Assembly (NCBI GenBank): GCA_947493745.1
Contig: CANLSM010000003.1
Location: 248,001 to 312,000 of the forward strand
Direction of reading: 5' to 3'
DNA: 64,000 nt
Source of the DNA: an uncultured Paracoccaceae bacterium
GTDB lineage: Bacteria; Pseudomonadota; Alphaproteobacteria; Rhodobacterales; Rhodobacteraceae
The position numbers and the translations under genes are program-made. How positions within the stretch are numbered: the stretch's first letter is position 1; each line of letters begins with the position of its first letter. The notes under the pieces are model-generated. The model was not told the origin of the DNA and searched no databases. It saw only the letters and a program-made list of their open reading frames with translations. Below are positions 8,766 to 17,527 of this stretch, one piece after another.

Positions 8766-9527
8766 TCACAACTTGCATTCAGCATAGAATTGGTGGGGCG
8801 ACAAACCGAAAGCCTTCGTGAAGGCCTGTTCCCACGGCTGACCTCGTCCTATCAGATCCCAATAGGTGCGAAATGCGATCAGTCCTGCGCGTCTTTGGAG
8901 CTCCGCTACCGCGACCATTCCCGCCGACACGGATGTCGGACTGGTGTTGAAGCTTTGCCTTGCTTCCAGCGAGGACAGGCGATCCCCTTGTCTTCTCGCC
9001 AGGCTGCGCTGGTGGTTGATTTCCTTGCTGAAGGTGACAACCCGCCGGTCAACCTTGTGCAGCAGCACCACATGTTCGGCAAATCCTTCGGTGAGCCACG
9101 CCGGACCAAGCGGCTTTCCCCGGGCCAGTTCCGATTGCACGACATGAACATACTCGTGCAGCGTGATGACTTCCTGCTGAAGCCCGCGCCCGCCCGCGAA
9201 CCGCGAGCGATTGAAAGCCTCGCTACCCGTGCACAGGACAAGGGTCCGCAGATTGCCATAGCCGCCATTGCAGTTGGGAAAATAGTAGCGACCGGGGACA
9301 TTCGCCTGGAGAAACTGCTCATTGCCCGAGGCGATGACCCTGACCTCAGCCGCGATCGAAACTCCGAGTTTCTGTTTGAAGAAGGTCTCTCCGGCGGACA
9401 CGCCTCTGTAGATGTTAGCTTGAACTTCATCTGCTACGTCCTGTCCCAGAACGTATCGTGCCTGACTGTAAGTCGATGTGGCGATCAGCATGACCGCGCA
9501 TGTGATGAATGACAAAACGATTCTCAT
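8766..9527 (-). CDS. Secreted HExxH zinc peptidase-like protein
   Basis: Unnamed 253-residue protein with a signal peptide (MRIVLSFITCAVMLIATSTYSQA). It has a zinc-protease motif HEYVH followed 20-25 residues later by LTEGFAEH, the HExxH...E layout of the gluzincin/peptidase MA clan. The region between holds SELARGKPLGPAWLTEGF, typical of DUF-type peptidase MA proteins. The chosen ATG at 9527 has GAAGG upstream; an earlier TTG adds three codons. It lies alone between two genes on different transcription units. Proteolytic activity is inferred from the motif only; the substrate is unknown. Confidence 0.65.
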   Translation of the reverse strand: MRIVLSFITCAVMLIATSTYSQARYVLGQDVADEVQANIYRGVSAGETFFKQKLGVSIAAEVRVIASGNEQFLQANVPGRYYFPNCNGGYGNLRTLVLCTGSEAFNRSRFAGGRGLQQEVITLHEYVHVVQSELARGKPLGPAWLTEGFAEHVVLLHKVDRRVVTFSKEINHQRSLARRQGDRLSSLEARQSFNTSPTSVSAGMVAVAELQRRAGLIAFRTYWDLIGRGQPWEQAFTKAFGLSPHQFYAECKL

Positions 9528-9593
9528 GGATACCAAGCCTTCACTATCTGCGTTGATCGAATTGGATCACCTCGGGTGTGTTTCGTGTCAACT

Positions 9594-10883
9594 TTAGCCA
9601 TTCGCCTGGGGAAGTGCATTTCGCTTTTGCAAAGGCTCTACCAGAAACGCCCGGAAATCGTTGACATTGGTCAATGTAGGCCCGGTGACGACCTGGTCGC
9701 CGAGGGCCTTGAAGAACCCGTGGCCATCATAGCTGTGCAGAGCCTTCTCAAGTGTCCCTTCGCCGCGTGCGAAGCTGTCGGGCTTCACGATTGCACCTGC
9801 GATCTCCTCCAGCCCGTCCACACCGTCAGTGTCGCAGGCCAGTGCGGTGATCCCCGCAGCACCGCGCAAGGTTTCAAGCACGCCCAGCAGGAAATCCACG
9901 TTCCGTCCGCCTGCGCCAAGCGCCCGTCCGTCCTTCGGGATTGTGACGCTGGTCTCACCGCCCGACAGGATCAGGAGCGGTTCGCTCAGCTCCCTTTGCA
10001 AGGCAAGCGCGTCCCTGGCCATCTGGCGACCGAGATCACGCGCCTCGCCCTCCAGCCGGTCACCCAGATTGCGAACCTGATGTCCAAGCGCCCTTGCGGC
10101 GGCCTCAGCGGCATCAAGTGACAGCATCGGGGTCGCGATCATCCGGGTTTTCGTGCTGGCCAGCCTCGGGTTATCCGGCTTGATGCTCTCATGCGCGGGA
10201 TCGTTCAAGCATTTCGTCATGGCAGGCGGCAGATCCATTCCATAGCGCGCGACGATCTCGCGGGCGTCGCTCAGGGTGGTCGGATCGCCTACCGTCGGGC
10301 CGGATGCGATGTTGACCGGGTCATCCCCCGGCACATCCGAGATCAGAAGCGAGAGCACGGAAGCAGGGGCGCAGACTGCCGCCAGCCGCCCTCCATTTGT
10401 CCGGCTGAGGTGGCGGCGGACACAGTTCATCTCGTCAATCGATGCACCCGAGACCAGAAGCGCCCGGTTGAGCGCACGCGCATCCTCAAGGCCGAGCCCG
10501 TCGGGCATGAGCGTCAGAAGGGAAGACCCACCCCCCGAGATCAACGCAATCACATGATCCTCCGCGCCGAGAGACCCGCAAAGCTGAAGCATCCGCTCGG
10601 CAGCCGCGGCACCGGCTGCATCCGGCACCGGATGGGCCGCTTCAACGATCTCGATCTGGCGGCAAGGGGTCGCGTGCCCGTAGCGGGTGATGACAAGCCC
10701 GCTCAACGGGCCAGTCCAGACAGCCTCAAGCGTTGTCGCCATGGCCGCAGATGCCTTGCCGGCACCGATCACAACAGCGCGTCCGTTGCGGTTGGCGGGC
10801 AGATGCGCCTCCAGAACATGCGAAGGCAGCGCCGCTTCAACCGCGACATCAAAGAGATGTCTGAGCAGGTTTTCCGGTGTCAT
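9594..10883 (-). CDS. gckA: Glycerate 2-kinase (GckA/MOFRL family)
   Basis: Cytoplasmic kinase of 429 residues that converts D-glycerate plus ATP to 2-phosphoglycerate, used in glyoxylate, serine and tartrate metabolism. The N-terminal DUF4147-type domain is seen in VVIGAGKASAAMATTLEA and HVIALISGGGSSLL; the C-terminal MOFRL domain in LLILSGGETSVTIP and LACDTDGVDG. Length fits the family (about 420-430). Divergent from the glutamine-synthetase-like gene with about 90 bases between them. Confidence 0.9.
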   Translation of the reverse strand: MTPENLLRHLFDVAVEAALPSHVLEAHLPANRNGRAVVIGAGKASAAMATTLEAVWTGPLSGLVITRYGHATPCRQIEIVEAAHPVPDAAGAAAAERMLQLCGSLGAEDHVIALISGGGSSLLTLMPDGLGLEDARALNRALLVSGASIDEMNCVRRHLSRTNGGRLAAVCAPASVLSLLISDVPGDDPVNIASGPTVGDPTTLSDAREIVARYGMDLPPAMTKCLNDPAHESIKPDNPRLASTKTRMIATPMLSLDAAEAAARALGHQVRNLGDRLEGEARDLGRQMARDALALQRELSEPLLILSGGETSVTIPKDGRALGAGGRNVDFLLGVLETLRGAAGITALACDTDGVDGLEEIAGAIVKPDSFARGEGTLEKALHSYDGHGFFKALGDQVVTGPTLTNVNDFRAFLVEPLQKRNALPQANG

Positions 10884-10973
10884 GGCTGGGCCGCTTCACA
10901 TGTCGCTGATTGACAAAACAAGCAGCTCTTGGCCAAGTGGCGCTGAATTTTGTTCAGTGAATGCAAGCTCGTC

Positions 10974-12317
10974 ATGGCCCCTCTCTCCCGGAAGATCGCC
11001 GATTTGTGCGGCACAGTGCCCGAGATCGCAAGCCTGCGTGCGGCAATTGTCGATATCAATGGCGTCTGGCGTGGGAAGCGTCTGCCGCTCGGTTATGCCG
11101 GGAAAATGAGCGAGGGTGTGCGGATGCCGCTCTCACTCTGCCTGCAGGATATCTGGGGCCGGGATATCGAAGCCAACCCGATGGTTCAGAACGGGGATGC
11201 GGACGGGGTGGCGAGACCCACGGGCCGGGACCCGCTTGCGATGCCGTGGCTCGATCCACCAAGCGTGCTGGTCCCGATGTGGCTGTTTGAGGAGGACGGG
11301 CGTCCCTGCCTGAGCGATCCGCGTCAGGCCTTGGCGGCTGTCCTGGGTCGCTATGAGGCGCTTGGTCTTACACCGGTGGTGGCGACAGAGCTTGAGTTCT
11401 ATCTTCTCGATGGTGATGACAATGCGCTGAAACCCGGAAAATCCCCGGTAACAGGGGCCGCACCAAAGGCCGAAGGCGTTCTGGCGCTTGATGATCTCGA
11501 CTGTTTCGAGCCTTTCCTCGCCGCCGTCGAGGCGGCCTGCCAATCTGCCAATGTCGCCTCCGAGGCCGGTATCTCGGAAGGCGGGCCGGGACAGTTCGAG
11601 ATCAACCTGATGCATCATGCCGATGCTCTGAGAGCAGCAGATGAAGCCGTTCTCTTCAAGCAGATCGTCAAAGGTGTCGCGCGTCAGTTCGGCCTTCGGG
11701 CAAGCTTCATGGCCAAACCGTTTCTCGCCCATGCCGGAAGCGGCTTTCACATGCATTTCTCGATCCTTGATCGTGATGGCGCAAATATTTTCAATGATGG
11801 AACGGATGAGGGTGCGCCGACCTTGCGACATGCCGTTGCCGGTCTTTTGGGATCGATGTCGGCCGCGACATTGATCTTTGCCCCGCATCTCAATTCCTAC
11901 CGGCGGCTTGCCCCCAACACCCACGCGCCCTGCCAGATCGCCTGGGCCTATGACAATCGCTTTGCGGCGGTCCGGATACCCGGTGGACCCGCTGAAGCAC
12001 GCCGGATCGAACACCGGGTTTCAGGGGCGGACGCCAACCCTTATCTGGTGGTCGCAACCGTTCTGGCGGCGGCACTCGACGGGATCGAGGAGGCACCCGA
12101 CTGTCCCGCGCCTGTGTCAGGCGACATCTACGGGCAGGACCTTCCCCGCATCCCTAACAGCTGGGAGCGGGCCTGCGACCTGATGGCGTCCACACATGTG
12201 CCCGGGCTCAGCGATCAGTTGAGGATACTTTTCACCGAGGGCAAGGCGCAGGAACGGGCCCGTTTTGCAGCGCAGATGAGCACGCTTGAGGTTGATACAT
12301 ACCGGGACAGTGCATGA
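10974..12317 (+). CDS. Glutamine synthetase-family enzyme, gamma-glutamylamine synthetase type (copy 1)
   Basis: Probably an ATP-dependent ligase that joins glutamate to an amine (PuuA-like), first step of gamma-glutamyl amine catabolism. The 447-residue protein has the GS beta-grasp N-domain (IVDINGVWRGKRLP) and catalytic domain motifs: VVATELEFYL metal site, GGPGQFEINLMHH, MAKPF with SGFHMHFS, and HAPCQIAWAYDNRFAAVRIP. Start set at ATG 10974 because the ORF otherwise begins at a TTG eight codons earlier. Its stop overlaps the next gene start by four bases, so ligase and oxidase are translationally coupled. It lacks the C-terminal adenylylation Tyr motif of GlnA. The amine substrate is not determined. 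Confidence 0.85.
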   Translation: MAPLSRKIADLCGTVPEIASLRAAIVDINGVWRGKRLPLGYAGKMSEGVRMPLSLCLQDIWGRDIEANPMVQNGDADGVARPTGRDPLAMPWLDPPSVLVPMWLFEEDGRPCLSDPRQALAAVLGRYEALGLTPVVATELEFYLLDGDDNALKPGKSPVTGAAPKAEGVLALDDLDCFEPFLAAVEAACQSANVASEAGISEGGPGQFEINLMHHADALRAADEAVLFKQIVKGVARQFGLRASFMAKPFLAHAGSGFHMHFSILDRDGANIFNDGTDEGAPTLRHAVAGLLGSMSAATLIFAPHLNSYRRLAPNTHAPCQIAWAYDNRFAAVRIPGGPAEARRIEHRVSGADANPYLVVATVLAAALDGIEEAPDCPAPVSGDIYGQDLPRIPNSWERACDLMASTHVPGLSDQLRILFTEGKAQERARFAAQMSTLEVDTYRDSA

Positions 12318-13600
12318 TGGCGACAAGCGGTTATCCCGACACCTATTATGCGGCCACGGCGCAGAAAACTCCGGCCCGGCCACCGGTTTCAGGGGACGTG
12401 TCGGTCGATATCTGCGTGCTGGGAGGCGGCTACTCAGGTCTGTCTGCCGCGCTGGAATTGGCCCAGGCCGGTTATCAGGTGATCCTTCTGGAGGCGCAGC
12501 GGATCGGGTGGGGCGCTTCCGGGCGGAATGGCGGGCAGATCGTCAACGGGCTGAACGCCTCGCTGGAGAAGATAGGCGCCGAGTACGGAGCGCGTGCGCA
12601 GGCCTTTGTCGGAGCGCTGGTTCAGGAGGGTGGCCGGATCATCCGCGACCGAGTGGCGCGTTTCAATATTGAATGTGATCTGAAGGACGGCAATCTCTTT
12701 GCCGCCTATACCGACAAGCACATGCGCGAGCTGGAGGCAAAGAGGCTGCTCTGGAAGCGCTTCGGGATGGACGAACACGAGATGATCCCGGCATCGGGTA
12801 TGCGCGATCATGTCGGCTCGGACGTCTATGCGGGTGGGATGATTGATCACAGTGGCGGTCACCTGCACCCGTTGAACCTCGCGCTGGGGGAAGCGGCGGC
12901 GTTTGAAACCCTGGGCGGTGTCATCCATGAAGCCTCGCCGGTTCTGACCGTCGACTGGGAGCGGGCTGCGCCGATTGTCCGGACAGCAAAAGCGACCGTG
13001 ACCTGCAAGACGCTGATTGTCTGCGGCAACGCCTATCTGGGGGACGCCTTGCCGGAATTGTCGCGCCGGGTGCTTCCCTGTTCGACACAGATCATGGCAA
13101 CCGAGCCTCTGGGAGACCGGGCAGATACCCTGTTGCCCTCGGACATCTGTCTCGAGGATACGCGCTACATCCTGGACTATTACCGATTGTCGGCAGACAA
13201 ACGTCTGCTCTTTGGAGGGGGCACTGTCTATGGCGGCAGGGATCCTGCCGATATCCGCGCCAAACTGAAACGCAACATGGACAAGGTCTTTCCGCAACTC
13301 GGAGAGGTCGCGCTCGACTACGCTTGGTCGGGTACGTTTGCCATCAGTTTCACCCGCGTGCCTCAGATGGGACGGCTGGGCAAGGGCACCTATTTTGCGC
13401 ACGGCTATTCCGGGCATGGCGTCACCGGAAGTCACTTGTTCGGAAAAATCCTTGCCGATGCGATCCGGGGCGATCTTGAACGGTTCGACACGTTCGCCAG
13501 CATGAAGTGGAAAGCGTTTCCTGGCGGCGATGCCCTTCGGGTGCCCTATTCGGTGCTTGGAAGCTGGTGGTATGGGCTGCGCGACCGTCTAGGAATGTAG
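12314..13600 (+). CDS. FAD-dependent oxidoreductase, gamma-glutamylamine oxidase-like (PuuB/DAO family, copy 1)
   Basis: Flavoenzyme of 428 residues that likely oxidises the gamma-glutamylated amine made by the preceding ligase to an aldehyde. The N-terminal dinucleotide-binding fold is DICVLGGGYSGLSAALELA, with GWGASGRNGGQ next, typical of the PuuB/OrdL branch of the DAO family. C-terminal part has YAWSGTFAISFTRVPQMG and AHGYSGHGVTGSHLFGKILAD. An ATGA overlap joins it to the GS-like gene. A second GS/oxidoreductase pair follows at 14834-17517, so this locus probably handles more than one amine. Confidence 0.86.
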   Translation: MMATSGYPDTYYAATAQKTPARPPVSGDVSVDICVLGGGYSGLSAALELAQAGYQVILLEAQRIGWGASGRNGGQIVNGLNASLEKIGAEYGARAQAFVGALVQEGGRIIRDRVARFNIECDLKDGNLFAAYTDKHMRELEAKRLLWKRFGMDEHEMIPASGMRDHVGSDVYAGGMIDHSGGHLHPLNLALGEAAAFETLGGVIHEASPVLTVDWERAAPIVRTAKATVTCKTLIVCGNAYLGDALPELSRRVLPCSTQIMATEPLGDRADTLLPSDICLEDTRYILDYYRLSADKRLLFGGGTVYGGRDPADIRAKLKRNMDKVFPQLGEVALDYAWSGTFAISFTRVPQMGRLGKGTYFAHGYSGHGVTGSHLFGKILADAIRGDLERFDTFASMKWKAFPGGDALRVPYSVLGSWWYGLRDRLGM

Positions 13601-13654
13601 GTCTGATGGAGCGCCTTACGGCGGATTCCTTTTGTGCACGTTGCCGTGCGGTTT

Positions 13655-13807
13655 GGATATTTTTACCAAAAAGAAAGCAGGTTGCTCCGTGCCCCATGGG
13701 ACACGGAGCACCTTCTTCTTGGACGGCCATCGGCGTCCCCGCCTGTACCGCACCTCATAGGTGACTCGACATTCTTTCTTCTTGGTTAAAATATCCCCGC
13801 CGGAGGC
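13655..13807. repeat. Composite intergenic inverted repeat (Rhodobacterales REP-like)
   Basis: The gap 13601-13854 holds nested palindromes. Arms at 13655-13677 and 13774-13796 are inverted with two mismatches over 23 bases. Inside is a near-perfect 28-base palindrome at 13683-13710 (TGCTCCGTG...CACGGAGCA). The sequence AAATATCCCCGCCGGAGGC at 13789-13807 recurs identically at 47632-47650. It could end the upstream operon or be a mobile REP-type element. Confidence 0.7.
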
Positions 13808-13854
13808 ATCGATATGCGAGCCGTCGGTGCAGCAGCGCATTTTTTGGAGGGGTC

Positions 13855-14823
13855 ATGGACCACAAGAGTGATCAGGCGTTTCGCAAGACTGACCTCAAGG
13901 GCAGATGGATGGAGAATACCTATGGCGGTGCATTGTCCTTCCTGCGCAGGCCCTACTCGCGCGATCTAGAAAATGTGGCGGTAGCGGTCACGGGCATTCC
14001 CTTCGATGCCTCTGTGACTTACCGGCCCGGATGTCGGCTCGGACCACGGGCAATCCGGGCGGCATCCGTGCAACTGGCGGAACTCAAGGCGTTTCCATTT
14101 GGGTTCGATCCCTTCGAGACGCTCCCGGTCGTGGACTATGGCGATTGCCTGCTGGACCCGCATCACGCTGCAACCGTGCCACGAGATATCGAGGCACATG
14201 CTGCCGAGATCATCGGGGCGGGGACGAAACTTCTCAGTCTTGGCGGTGATCACTTTGTCGCCTATCCGCTGCTCAGGGCGCATGCGGCGAAACATGGTCC
14301 TGTCGCGTTGATCCAATTCGATGCGCATTGCGACACCTGGGCCGATGACGGGGTCGGGCTCGACCATGGCACGATGTTTGCCCGTGCGGCCGCCGAGGGG
14401 ATCATCGATGTTTCCAGGTCGACGCAGATCGGCCTGCGAACGCACAATGACAGCGATTGCGGTTTTGAGATCCTGACCGCCCCATGGGTTCATCGGAACG
14501 GCATAGATGCTGCACTTGAGGTGATCTGCGCGCGGGCGGGCGAGGCGCCGGTCTATATCTCCTTCGATGTGGACGGGCTTGACCCGGCCTTCGCGCCCGG
14601 AACCGGCACGCCGGTCGCGGGCGGCCTGGCAAGCTGGCAGGCACTGGAGTTGATCCGGGGTCTTGGAAGTCTCGATCTCGTCGGAATGGATGTGGTCGAG
14701 GTCTCTCCCCCCTATGATCATGCGGAGATAACCGCTATTGCTGCGGCAACGGTCGCGCATGACTGGCTCTGTCTTCTGGCAGAGAAGGAGGGCGCGGTGC
14801 GGGCTCCGGTGGGGCGTTTGTGA
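13855..14823 (+). CDS. speB: Agmatinase / ureohydrolase
   Basis: Mn-dependent hydrolase of 322 residues, most likely agmatine to putrescine and urea. All ureohydrolase metal ligands are visible: His133 in GGDHF, Asp156/His158/Asp160 in DAHCD, Asp238 and Asp240 in FDVDGLDPAFAPGTGTP. The late motif VEVSPPYDHAEITA is also family-typical. Strong GGAGGGG Shine-Dalgarno five to nine bases before the ATG. It sits between two PuuA/PuuB-like pairs, so putrescine made here could feed gamma-glutamyl-putrescine degradation. Guanidinobutyrase or another guanidino hydrolase is the main alternative. Confidence 0.88.
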   Translation: MDHKSDQAFRKTDLKGRWMENTYGGALSFLRRPYSRDLENVAVAVTGIPFDASVTYRPGCRLGPRAIRAASVQLAELKAFPFGFDPFETLPVVDYGDCLLDPHHAATVPRDIEAHAAEIIGAGTKLLSLGGDHFVAYPLLRAHAAKHGPVALIQFDAHCDTWADDGVGLDHGTMFARAAAEGIIDVSRSTQIGLRTHNDSDCGFEILTAPWVHRNGIDAALEVICARAGEAPVYISFDVDGLDPAFAPGTGTPVAGGLASWQALELIRGLGSLDLVGMDVVEVSPPYDHAEITAIAAATVAHDWLCLLAEKEGAVRAPVGRL

Positions 14824-14833
14824 CAGGTGATCC

Positions 14834-16207
14834 ATGAAAGACGAGCAGAGAAATCCCTGGACGGAACGGCTGAACCCTTCGCTTCAGCAATGGCTGAACG
14901 GGCGACGGGTCGAAGAGGTCGAATGCGTCATTGCTGATATCGCCGGGATCAGCCGCGGCAAGGCGATGCCAGCCGCCAAGTTCGCGCGCGCGGAAACCAC
15001 CTTCCTGCCGATGTCGGTTTTCTACCAGACGATCGATGGCAATTACGTGGATATGGAGATCGAGAATCAGTGGACCGAAAGTGACATGGTTCTGACGCCG
15101 GATTATTCGTCCGCGACATCCTCGCCATGGGCCGATGATGTTACTGTTCAGGTGATCCACGATGTGACCGATCTTTCGGGCAAGCCGGTGCCGATGGTGC
15201 CACGCAACGTCCTCAGACGTGTGCTGTCCTTCTATGACGCGGAGGGCTGGAGGCCGGTCGTGGCACCCGAGATGGAGTTCTATCTCACCACCCCGAACAC
15301 CGACCCGGATCTGCCGATCGAACCGCCGATGGGGCGCACCGGCAGACGTGTCGCCTCGCGTCAGGCCTATTCGATGACAGCCGTTGACGAGTATGGGCCC
15401 GTTATCGACGACATCTATGATTTCGCCGAGGCGCAGGGTTTCGAGATCGATACCATCATTCAGGAGGGCGGTGCGGGCCAGATCGAGATCAACTTCCTGC
15501 ACGGCGACCCGCTGGCGCTGGCAGATCAGGTGTTTTTCTTCAAACGCACCCTGCGTGAGGCGGCCTTGCGTCACAATTGTTTCGCAACCTTCATGGCCAA
15601 GCCGATGCAGCATGAGCCGGGCTCGGCCATGCATATCCATCAATCCGTTGTCGATGCCAAAACCGGAGTGAATGTGTTCTCGGATGCCGATGGGAAGGAG
15701 ACGGCGCTCTTTCACGGGTTCCTGGCCGGGCAACAGAAGTTTCTGCCCAATGTGATCGCGATGCTCGCACCTTATGTGAACTCCTATCGGCGCTACGTGG
15801 CCAGTGGCTCGGCTCCGATCAATCTGGAATGGGGACCGGACAACCGGACCACGGGGTTGCGTATCCCCGTGTCCTCGCCTCAGGCGCGGCGGGTCGAGAA
15901 CCGGATTGTCGGCATGGATGCGAACCCCTACCTGGCGCTTGCCGCGTCGCTTGCCTGCGGCTATCTCGGCATGAAACGGGGGCTGCGGCCGCGACGCGCG
16001 GTCAAGGGCGAGGCCTATAATCGCGACTATGCGCTGCCGCGCGGCATCCTCGGTGCGCTCGATGACTTTGAGAAGAATGACGAGTTGACCGAGATCCTCG
16101 GGCGGTCCTTCTGCGAGGTCTACAAGGCCCTGAAGATGTATGAGGCCGAGAGCTTCATGACCGTCATATCGCCCTGGGAGCGCGAGCATCTGCTCCTGAA
16201 TGTCTGA
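14834..16207 (+). CDS. Glutamine synthetase-family enzyme, PuuA-like gamma-glutamylpolyamine synthetase (copy 2)
   Basis: ATP-dependent ligase of 457 residues, likely forming gamma-glutamyl-putrescine or a related amide. N-domain: ECVIADIAGISRGKAMPAAKF; catalytic domain: APEMEFYLT, GGAGQIEINFLHGDP, MAKPMQHEPGSAMHIHQS, and NLEWGPDNRTTGLRIP. Motifs and length are close to E. coli PuuA (472 residues), closer than copy 1. Starts 10 bases after agmatinase, and its stop shares one base with the next start (TGATG). The context agmatinase - PuuA - PuuB supports agmatine-to-putrescine-to-GABA flow. Confidence 0.88.
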   Translation: MKDEQRNPWTERLNPSLQQWLNGRRVEEVECVIADIAGISRGKAMPAAKFARAETTFLPMSVFYQTIDGNYVDMEIENQWTESDMVLTPDYSSATSSPWADDVTVQVIHDVTDLSGKPVPMVPRNVLRRVLSFYDAEGWRPVVAPEMEFYLTTPNTDPDLPIEPPMGRTGRRVASRQAYSMTAVDEYGPVIDDIYDFAEAQGFEIDTIIQEGGAGQIEINFLHGDPLALADQVFFFKRTLREAALRHNCFATFMAKPMQHEPGSAMHIHQSVVDAKTGVNVFSDADGKETALFHGFLAGQQKFLPNVIAMLAPYVNSYRRYVASGSAPINLEWGPDNRTTGLRIPVSSPQARRVENRIVGMDANPYLALAASLACGYLGMKRGLRPRRAVKGEAYNRDYALPRGILGALDDFEKNDELTEILGRSFCEVYKALKMYEAESFMTVISPWEREHLLLNV

Positions 16208-17517
16208 TGGACCTGCTTGAGCTGAATGATGAGCCGGGGGTCTACCCGCCGAGCTATTATGCGGCCACCGCCAACCGGGAGCTTGGGCTCAGGCGGCTTG
16301 AGGCCCCGCTTCGGGTGGATGTTTGTGTCATCGGTGGCGGCTATACCGGGTTGTCGGCAGCCCTCAATCTGGCGGAACAGGGAGTTGACGTGGTTCTGCT
16401 GGAGGCGTCGCGTATCGGGTTCGGGGCCTCGGGGCGCAACGGTGGTCAGCTTGGATCGGGCCAGCGGGTCGATCAGCTTTCACTTGAGGCAGAGCTGGGA
16501 AGCGACAAGGCGCGGCTTCTGTGGGATCTCGGCGAGGAAGCCAAGGCGACGGTTCGTGATCGGATTGCATTGCACGAGATCGACTGTGACCTGAAACCCG
16601 GTCAGCTTCATGCGGATGTCAAGCCGCGCTATCTTGAGGATCGCAAGCGGGAGGTTGACCTTTTGCGGGAGCGTTATGGCTACGATCAGATCACCTTTGC
16701 CGATCATGATACCATGGCGGAATATCTCGGCAGCGAGGCCTATGCGGGCGGTGCGATGGATTGGGGTGCCGGGCATCTGCATCCGCTGAACTACGCGCTT
16801 GGGCTGGCATCTGCCGCGCAGCAGGCTGGCGCACGGCTTTTCGAGATGTCGCGGGTCCTGTCCGTTGAAACCGGCGCGAGGCACGACATCGTGACGGAGG
16901 CGGGCCGTGTCGATGCAGAATACCTGATCTATGCCTGCAACGGCTATCTTGGCGACCTCGGCGGTCCGGCGGAACCTGTGGCGCGCCGCGTCATGCCGAT
17001 CAACAATTTCATTGCCGTGACCGAGCCGCTGGGCGAGACCAAGGCGCGCGAACTGATCCGGGACGATGTCTGTGTCGCGGACTCCAAGTTTGTCGTGAAC
17101 TACTACCGGATGACGTCGGACCATCGGCTGCTTTTTGGCGGAGGCGAAACTTACCGGTACAAGTTCCCGGGCGATATCGGTGCGGTTGTCCGCCCCAACA
17201 TGACGGAGATTTATCCGCAATTGGCGGACGTAAGGTTCGACTATGTCTGGGGCGGGACGCTGGGCATCACCATGAGCCGGATGCCGCATTTTGCGCAGCT
17301 TTCACCGACCGTGTTCTCGGCGGCAGGCTTTTCGGGGCATGGGGTGCCGACCGCATCGCTCGCGGGCAAGATCCTGGCCGAACGGGTGGCCGGGCAGGCG
17401 GGGCGGTTTGACCTTTACGCAGGTCTGAAACACCGGACCTTCCCGGGCGGACCGAAATTCCGTCAGCCGCTGCTGGTGCTGGCGATGACCTGGTATGCGC
17501 TGCGTGACCGGCTCTGA
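16207..17517 (+). CDS. FAD-dependent oxidoreductase, PuuB-like gamma-glutamylputrescine oxidase (copy 2)
   Basis: DAO-family flavoenzyme of 436 residues. FAD fold VDVCVIGGGYTGLSAALNLAEQG followed by GFGASGRNGGQLGSG, then FDYVWGGTLGITMSRMPHF and FSAAGFSGHGVPTASLAGKIL, all typical of PuuB. It would oxidise gamma-glutamylputrescine to gamma-glutamyl-aminobutyraldehyde, releasing H2O2. Coupled to the upstream ligase by a TGATG overlap. It is a paralogue of the gene at 12314-13600. The aldehyde dehydrogenase and glutamyl hydrolase (PuuC, PuuD) are not in this window. Confidence 0.87.
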   Translation: MDLLELNDEPGVYPPSYYAATANRELGLRRLEAPLRVDVCVIGGGYTGLSAALNLAEQGVDVVLLEASRIGFGASGRNGGQLGSGQRVDQLSLEAELGSDKARLLWDLGEEAKATVRDRIALHEIDCDLKPGQLHADVKPRYLEDRKREVDLLRERYGYDQITFADHDTMAEYLGSEAYAGGAMDWGAGHLHPLNYALGLASAAQQAGARLFEMSRVLSVETGARHDIVTEAGRVDAEYLIYACNGYLGDLGGPAEPVARRVMPINNFIAVTEPLGETKARELIRDDVCVADSKFVVNYYRMTSDHRLLFGGGETYRYKFPGDIGAVVRPNMTEIYPQLADVRFDYVWGGTLGITMSRMPHFAQLSPTVFSAAGFSGHGVPTASLAGKILAERVAGQAGRFDLYAGLKHRTFPGGPKFRQPLLVLAMTWYALRDRL

Positions 17518-17527
17518 GAGGTAAGCG

